Shown piece after piece: positions 57,691 to 64,000 of a stretch of 64,000 bases of DNA. The notes under the pieces are model-generated. The model worked only from the letters and a program-made list of their open reading frames with translations, was not told the DNA's origin and ran no database searches. The stretch's first letter is position 1; the number at the start of each line of letters is the position of its first letter. The translations under genes were made by a program, and so were the position numbers. The stretch is taken from the NCBI RefSeq assembly GCF_023061185.1, contig NZ_JAKGAK010000001.1, forward strand, positions 372,001-436,000, in the 5' to 3' direction. This stretch comes from Chromohalobacter beijerinckii (GTDB taxonomy: Bacteria > Pseudomonadota > Gammaproteobacteria > Pseudomonadales > Halomonadaceae).

Positions 57691-58563
57691 TTACCAGCCA
57701 GTCGCTTCCTTCAGCGCATCGCCGATCTCGGCGAGCGAACGCACGGTCTTGACGCCCGCGGATTCGAGCGCCGCGAACTTCTCGTCCGCCGTGCCCTTGC
57801 CGCCAGCGATGATGGCGCCGGCATGGCCCATGCGCTTGCCGGGAGGCGCCGTCACGCCCGCGATGTAGGAGACCACCGGCTTGGAGACGTGCTCCTTGAT
57901 GTATGCCGCGGCTTCTTCTTCCGCTGTGCCGCCGATTTCGCCGATCATCACGATCGCTTCGGTCTGCGGATCCTGCTCGAACTTCTCGAGGATGTCGATG
58001 AAGGTGGAGCCGGGGATCGGGTCGCCGCCAATGCCCACGCACGTGGACTGGCCGAAGCCATGATCGGTGGTCTGCTTGACGGCTTCATAGGTCAAGGTGC
58101 CTGAGCGCGACACGATGCCGACCTTGCCGGGCTTGTGGATATGCCCCGGCATGATGCCGATCTTGGTCTCGCCCGGCGTGATCACGCCCGGGCAGTTCGG
58201 CCCGATCAGGCGCACGCCCAGCTCGTCGCACTTGACCTTGACGTCGAGCATATCGAGGGTCGGAATCCCCTCGGTAATGCATACAATCAGCTTGATGCCG
58301 GCGTTGGCGGCCTCAAGGATGGAATCCTTGCAGAACGGCGCGGGCACATAGATCACGGAGGCTTCGGCACCGGTCGTGTCGACGGCTTCCTTGACGGTGT
58401 TGAACACCGGCAGGCCGAGGTGCGTCTGGCCGCCCTTGCCCGGCGTCACGCCACCCACCATCTGGGTGCCGTAGGCAATCGCCTGCTCGGAGTGGAAGGT
58501 CCCCTGGCCACCGGTGAAGCCTTGGCAGATGACCTTGGTGCTTTTGTCGATCAGGATACTCAT
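57691..58563 (-). CDS. sucD: Succinyl-CoA synthetase subunit alpha
   Basis: A 290-aa subunit with the CoA-binding N-terminal domain ([21 protein letters not shown]), the phosphohistidine loop [18 protein letters not shown], and [12 protein letters not shown]. With SucC it makes succinate and ATP or GTP in the TCA cycle. The ATG shares one base with the sucC stop (TAATG), so they are coupled. The 144-codon open frame upstream is shadow. Confidence 0.97.
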   Translation of the reverse strand: MSILIDKSTKVICQGFTGGQGTFHSEQAIAYGTQMVGGVTPGKGGQTHLGLPVFNTVKEAVDTTGAEASVIYVPAPFCKDSILEAANAGIKLIVCITEGIPTLDMLDVKVKCDELGVRLIGPNCPGVITPGETKIGIMPGHIHKPGKVGIVSRSGTLTYEAVKQTTDHGFGQSTCVGIGGDPIPGSTFIDILEKFEQDPQTEAIVMIGEIGGTAEEEAAAYIKEHVSKPVVSYIAGVTAPPGKRMGHAGAIIAGGKGTADEKFAALESAGVKTVRSLAEIGDALKEATGW

Positions 58564-59729
58564 TACTTGCCCTCCGCTGCTTTGACGACCTGCTGGGCCG
58601 CGTCGGTCAAGCTGGTAGCAGCGATGATGTTCAGTCCGCTGGAGGCCAATTTCTCGGCACCCAGCTCGGCGTTGTTGCCCTCGAGACGCACCACGACCGG
58701 CACGTTGACACCGACCTGCTCGACGGCACCGATGATGCCTTCGGCGATCATGTCGCAACGCACGATGCCGCCGAAGATGTTGACCAGAACGGCCTTCACG
58801 GAATCGTCGGACAGGATGATCTTGAACGCCTCGCCGACGCGCTCTTCGGTGGCACCGCCGCCAACGTCCAGGAAGTTGGCCGGCTGCCCGCCATTGAGCT
58901 TGATGATGTCCATGGTGCCCATGGCCAGACCAGCGCCATTGACCATGCAGCCAATGTTGCCTTCCAGAGCGACGTAGTTGAGCTCCCACGCCTGGGCGTG
59001 CGCCTCACGCTCGTCTTCCTGGGACGGGTCACGCATGGCTTGCAAATCGGGATGACGATACAGCGCATTGCCATCGAGGCCGATCTTGGCGTCCAAGCAG
59101 TGCAGGTCGCCACTGTCGTTGATCACCAGCGGGTTGATCTCGAGCAGCGCGAGGTCTTTTTCCTCGAACAGCTTGGCCAGGCCCAGGAAGATCTTGGTGA
59201 ACTGCTTGATCTGTGCGCCTTCCAGGCCCAGAGAGAAAGCCAGCTCACGCGCCTGGTACGGCTGAGCGCCGACCAGTGGATCGACTTCGGCCTTGAGAAT
59301 CTTCTCAGGCGTTTCTTCGGCGACCTTCTCGATTTCAACGCCGCCTTCGGTGGAGGCCATGAAAACGATACGGCGCGTGCCGCGATCGACGACGGCCCCC
59401 AGATAAAGCTCATTGGCGATATCGGTGCAGTTTTCGACCAGGATCTTGGTGACCGGTTGGCCCTTCTCATCGGTCTGGAAGGTCACCAGGTTCTCGCCCA
59501 GCCATTTTTCGGCGAACGCCTTGGCATCCGCGGCACTTTCGACCAGCTTGACGCCACCCGCCTTGCCACGGCCACCTGCGTGAACTTGGGCCTTGACGAC
59601 CCACTTATCACCGCCGATCTTCTTGCACGCATCGGCAGCTTCTTCGGGGGTATCCACGGCGAAACCCTTGGACACCGGTAGACCATAATCGGCAAACAGC
59701 TGTTTGCTCTGATACTCGTGAAGGTTCAT
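58563..59729 (-). CDS. sucC: Succinyl-CoA synthetase subunit beta
   Basis: A 388-aa ATP-grasp subunit: N-terminal [44 protein letters not shown] and [19 protein letters not shown], with [10 protein letters not shown] near the end. Normal length. It is 139 bases downstream of lpd, a gap with a 10-bp hairpin, and is coupled to sucD. Confidence 0.97.
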   Translation of the reverse strand: MNLHEYQSKQLFADYGLPVSKGFAVDTPEEAADACKKIGGDKWVVKAQVHAGGRGKAGGVKLVESAADAKAFAEKWLGENLVTFQTDEKGQPVTKILVENCTDIANELYLGAVVDRGTRRIVFMASTEGGVEIEKVAEETPEKILKAEVDPLVGAQPYQARELAFSLGLEGAQIKQFTKIFLGLAKLFEEKDLALLEINPLVINDSGDLHCLDAKIGLDGNALYRHPDLQAMRDPSQEDEREAHAQAWELNYVALEGNIGCMVNGAGLAMGTMDIIKLNGGQPANFLDVGGGATEERVGEAFKIILSDDSVKAVLVNIFGGIVRCDMIAEGIIGAVEQVGVNVPVVVRLEGNNAELGAEKLASSGLNIIAATSLTDAAQQVVKAAEGK

Positions 59730-59811
59730 CGTGTCATGCCATTGGTTGCATGTGACTCGAATGGTAACGATGGCCTCGTCCGTTACAGCCTCAGGCCACC
59801 GCTACCCCTGT

Positions 59812-59835
59812 TCGCTCCCGCCTCAGCGGGAGCGA
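59812..59835 (-). other. Stable hairpin between lpd and sucC
   Basis: TCGCTCCCGC and GCGGGAGCGA form a perfect 10-bp stem with loop CTCA. No U tract follows on the minus strand, so it is more likely an mRNA processing or stability element than a full terminator. Confidence 0.6.
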
Positions 59836-59868
59836 CGCGTCTCTACACTGAAACGCTCGTCGAAGCGC

Positions 59869-61335
<1,467 letters not shown>

Positions 61336-61366
61336 TTAGTCGCAACGCATTATTCGGCGACAACCA

Positions 61367-62986
61367 TCACACGTCGAGCAAGAAACGCGCGGGATCCTCA
61401 AGCAGTTCCTTGATCGTGACCAGGAACTGCACCGCGTCCTTGCCGTCAATCATGCGGTGATCATAGGAGATGGCGAGATACATCATCGGACGAATCTCGA
61501 CCTTGCCGTCGACGGCCATCGGACGCTCCTGGATCTTGTGCATACCCAGAATAGCGGTCTGTGGCGGATTGATGATCGGTGTCGACAGCAACGAACCGAA
61601 GATACCGCCGTTGGTGATGGTGAAGGTCCCGCCCTGCATGTCTTCGATGCCGAGCTTGCCGTCGCGACCGCGCTTGCCGAAGTCGACGATGCTCTTCTCG
61701 ACATCGGCGAGCTTCATGCTGTCGGTATCACGCAGCACCGGCACGACCAGGCCTCGCGGCGTGGACACGGCAACACCGATGTCCTGATAGCCGTGATAGA
61801 CGATATCGCTGCCGTCGATCGACGCGTTCACGTCGGGGAACCGCTTGAGAGCCTCGGTGCATGCCTTGACGAAGAAGCCCATGAACCCGAGCTTGGTATC
61901 GTGCGCCTTCTGGAAAGTTTCCTTGTACTGACTGCGCAGGTTCATCACCGCGCTCATGTCCACCTCATTATAGGTGGTCAGCATGGCGGCGGTCTGCTGC
62001 GCCTGCACCAGACGCTTGGCGATGGTCTGGCGCAGACGACTCATTGGCACGCGCTGCTCAGGGCGATCACCCTCGACGGCAGGTGCCGGTGCAGCAGCGG
62101 CCTTGACGTCCCCACCAGTGGACTTGGCCTCCTTCTTGGCGGAGCCATCCTTGACGGCTTTTTGCACGTCTTCTTTCAGAACACGGCCGCCCTTGCCGGT
62201 GCCTTCGATCTTGCTGGCGTCCAGATCGTGCTCGGCGACCAGCTTGCGTGCCGCCGGTGCGAGGATCTTGTCGCCGACCTTTTCGTCACTGCCACCACCG
62301 GCGTCTTTCGACTCACTCGCCGTGTCGTCTGATGCGGCAGCCTCGCCCCCCCCCGCATCACCGCCGGCGCCTTCGGCAAACAACGCGAGCACCGCTTCGG
62401 ACTCGACTTGCTCGCCTTCCTGCACCTTGATTTCGCTGAGGGCGCCATCGGCCGGAGCGACAACTTCGAGCACCACCTTGTCGGTCTCGATGTCCGCGAG
62501 GATCTCGTCGCGCTTCACCGCTTCACCGACCTGCTTGTGCCAGGTGGCCACGGTCCCTTCCTGAACGGATTCCGGGAAGCTCGGCGCTTTGACGTCATGC
62601 TGCTTACCAGACGCTGCCGGCTTGGCATCGTCAGACTTGGCCGCTGCCGAATCCTGCTTCTCGCCGGTCTCTTCTTTCTTCGAGTCTTCTTTGTTAGAGC
62701 CCTCAGCGGATTTAGAGCCTTCAGCAGGCTTTTCGCCGCCGCCTTCACTCGCGGCGCCCAGCATCCCAAGCACCTGCTCAGAGTCGCACGTATCGCCTTC
62801 TTCCACTTTGATTTCAGTCACGGTGCCGGCGTCCGGCGCCACGACTTCGAGAACGACCTTGTCCGTCTCGATCTCGACAATCAGCTCATCACGCTCAACG
62901 CTGTCACCGACCTTCTTGTGCCAAGTGGCGATAGTGCCCTCGGCAACGGATTCCGGGAAATTCGGCGCTTTGATCTCAGTAGCCAT
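61367..62986 (-). CDS. sucB: Dihydrolipoamide succinyltransferase (E2o) with two lipoyl domains
   Basis: A 539-aa E2 subunit. It carries two lipoyl domains, with lipoylation lysines Lys43 and Lys170, both in [11 protein letters not shown] or [11 protein letters not shown], separated by a Glu/Lys/Ser/Gly linker. A second acidic linker, a peripheral subunit-binding domain (about 237-272, [15 protein letters not shown]) and the catalytic acyltransferase domain follow, with [13 protein letters not shown] (catalytic His near residue 510). Classical gammaproteobacterial E2o has one lipoyl domain and about 400 residues, so this is an enlarged form. Neighbours sucA and lpd confirm the complex. Confidence 0.95.
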   Translation of the reverse strand: MATEIKAPNFPESVAEGTIATWHKKVGDSVERDELIVEIETDKVVLEVVAPDAGTVTEIKVEEGDTCDSEQVLGMLGAASEGGGEKPAEGSKSAEGSNKEDSKKEETGEKQDSAAAKSDDAKPAASGKQHDVKAPSFPESVQEGTVATWHKQVGEAVKRDEILADIETDKVVLEVVAPADGALSEIKVQEGEQVESEAVLALFAEGAGGDAGGGEAAASDDTASESKDAGGGSDEKVGDKILAPAARKLVAEHDLDASKIEGTGKGGRVLKEDVQKAVKDGSAKKEAKSTGGDVKAAAAPAPAVEGDRPEQRVPMSRLRQTIAKRLVQAQQTAAMLTTYNEVDMSAVMNLRSQYKETFQKAHDTKLGFMGFFVKACTEALKRFPDVNASIDGSDIVYHGYQDIGVAVSTPRGLVVPVLRDTDSMKLADVEKSIVDFGKRGRDGKLGIEDMQGGTFTITNGGIFGSLLSTPIINPPQTAILGMHKIQERPMAVDGKVEIRPMMYLAISYDHRMIDGKDAVQFLVTIKELLEDPARFLLDV

Positions 62987-63027
62987 GTCGTTTCCTTAGT
63001 GTTTTCTCTCGATCCCGATGGAACGCC

Positions 63028-64000
63028 TCAGCCAGTAATGGCGTCTTCGACCAGCTGGCGCTGCTGTTCAACATGGACGGACATGTAGCCGGATGCCGGT
63101 GCGGCGGATGCCGGACGCCCCGCGAACTTCAGTTCACGCCCCAAGCCTTCCTGCACCATATCGGCCACCAGACGCATGTGATGCTGGCTTTGATACCAGG
63201 CGCCCTGGTTGAGCGGCTCCTCCTGACACCAAACGACCTGTTCGAGGTTCGGATAGGTCTTGAAGACCTCGTACAGCTCCTCCTTGGGGAAAGGATAGAC
63301 CTGCTCCAAACGCACGATCGCAACATCATCGCTGCCATTTTCGGCACGATAGTTCGCCAGATCGTAGTAGACCTTGCCCGAACACAACACCACGCGTTTG
63401 ACACTCTCCGCATCGAGCTTGCCTTGGTCCGGCAGCACCATTTCGAAGCGGCCGTTGGACAGATCTTCCAGCGTCGAGGTTGCTTCCTTGTGACGCAGCA
63501 GGCTCTTCGGCGACATGATCACCAGCGGCTTGCGCAGCGGGCGGATCACCTGACGCCGCAAAAGGTGGAATATCTGAGCCGGCGTGGTCGGCATGCAGAC
63601 CTGCATATTGTGCTCGGCACACAGCTGCAGGAAGCGCTCGAGACGCGCCGAGGAGTGCTCGGGGCCCTGCCCTTCATAGCCATGCGGTAGCAGCATGGTG
63701 AGCCCGCAAAGCCGTCCCCACTTGGTCTCGCCGGAGGAAATGAACTGGTCGATCACCACCTGTGCCCCGTTGGTGAAGTCACCGAACTGGGCTTCCCAAA
63801 TGATCAAGGCCTTGGGCGTGGTCGTGGAATACCCGTACTCGAACGCCAGTGCCGCTTCCTCGGACAAAAAGGAGTCACGGATGGTGAAGCGCGGCTGGTC
63901 TTCCTTGATATGTTCCAGCGGCACATAGGTCGAGCCATCTTTCTGGTTATGCACGACGGCATGGCGGTGGGAGAAGGTTCCACGCCCGGTATCCTGCCCC
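63028..64000 (-). CDS. sucA: 2-oxoglutarate dehydrogenase E1, C-terminal part (cut by window edge)
   Basis: The frame is open to the window end, where GQDTGRGTFSHRHAVVHNQ begins the visible part, a conserved active-site region of E1o. About 323 residues are present, including EFGYS-like FEYGYSTT, EAQFGDFTNGAQ, LPHGYEGQGPEHSSARLE and EEPLNQGAW. It decarboxylates 2-oxoglutarate with thiamine diphosphate. The N-terminal two-thirds lie outside. It is 41 bases upstream of sucB. Confidence 0.96.
   Translation of the reverse strand, partial: GQDTGRGTFSHRHAVVHNQKDGSTYVPLEHIKEDQPRFTIRDSFLSEEAALAFEYGYSTTTPKALIIWEAQFGDFTNGAQVVIDQFISSGETKWGRLCGLTMLLPHGYEGQGPEHSSARLERFLQLCAEHNMQVCMPTTPAQIFHLLRRQVIRPLRKPLVIMSPKSLLRHKEATSTLEDLSNGRFEMVLPDQGKLDAESVKRVVLCSGKVYYDLANYRAENGSDDVAIVRLEQVYPFPKEELYEVFKTYPNLEQVVWCQEEPLNQGAWYQSQHHMRLVADMVQEGLGRELKFAGRPASAAPASGYMSVHVEQQRQLVEDAITG

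Noticed and set aside
57691-58989. Open frame extending sucD far upstream
   Set aside because: The extension covers sucC in another frame and is Arg/Gly-rich. The TAATG junction fixes the sucD start at 58563.

Overview
The window looks like a chromosomal segment of a moderately halophilic gammaproteobacterium, most likely Halomonadaceae (Halomonas/Chromohalobacter-like). The evidence is the high G+C, the order dedD-folC-accD-trpA-trpB-trpF-truA-fimV, the putA/putP pair, the complete sucABCD-lpd block, the SUF operon and the short FimV. This placement is inferred from gene content and protein similarity recalled from memory, not from a database search. Nearly all of it is core chromosome. No transposase, integrase, prophage module or CRISPR array is visible.

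Layout. 1-8.2 kb (minus strand): a tightly packed run fimV, truA, trpF, trpB, trpA, accD, folC and the first 149 codons of a DedD/SPOR protein. 8.3-12.9 kb: small stress or membrane genes (a YqaE-type proteolipid and an unknown 89-aa protein), an orphan lipoamide-dehydrogenase-like flavoprotein, a CBS-pair protein, tRNA-Gly(CCC) with a strange partial second copy of its 3' end, a small membrane protein and an AraC regulator. 13-18 kb: putA and putP for proline catabolism and uptake. 18-20.7 kb: a GtrA flippase with a GtrB-like glycosyltransferase, ompW with an unusual promoter, and yqcC. 20.9-23.9 kb: DUF3549, the retropepsin-like RimB and the S6 glutamate ligase RimK. 24-30.7 kb (minus): the SUF Fe-S operon with its Rrf2 regulator and an IscR-like operator. 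30.9-33.9 kb: ycjX-ycjF and a universal stress protein.

33.9-43 kb is the most rearranged part. It holds an AI-2E-family permease, a HAD phosphatase, an M42-like metallopeptidase and a chalcone-isomerase-like gene. An 82-bp direct repeat duplicates the HAD gene's 5' end, and the second copy is fused to the last ~43 codons of what looks like a DUF3833 lipoprotein gene. An O-methyltransferase, a dienelactone hydrolase, and two hydrolase genes each divergent from a LysR regulator follow.

44-51.6 kb (minus) is a self-contained N-acetylglucosamine regulon: nagR, nagA, a SIS-type deaminase, the EIIA-HPr-EI fusion and the EIICB permease. Operator dyads lie upstream of nagR, and nagR's own 3' end is present three times in the nagR-nagA gap. 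51.8-57.6 kb: a NAD(P)-binding protein, RNase II, and a three-gene overlapping operon (glycosyltransferase, DUF2334 deacetylase-like protein, UPF0104 membrane protein). 57.7-64 kb (minus): sucA (cut by the window), sucB with two lipoyl domains, lpd, sucC and sucD.

The most promising leads are the rearranged 35.8-38.3 kb segment, the split tRNA-Gly fragment, the triplicated nagR 3' end and the glycosyltransferase/deacetylase/flippase-like operon. I did not find a clearly new multi-gene defence or mobile system.
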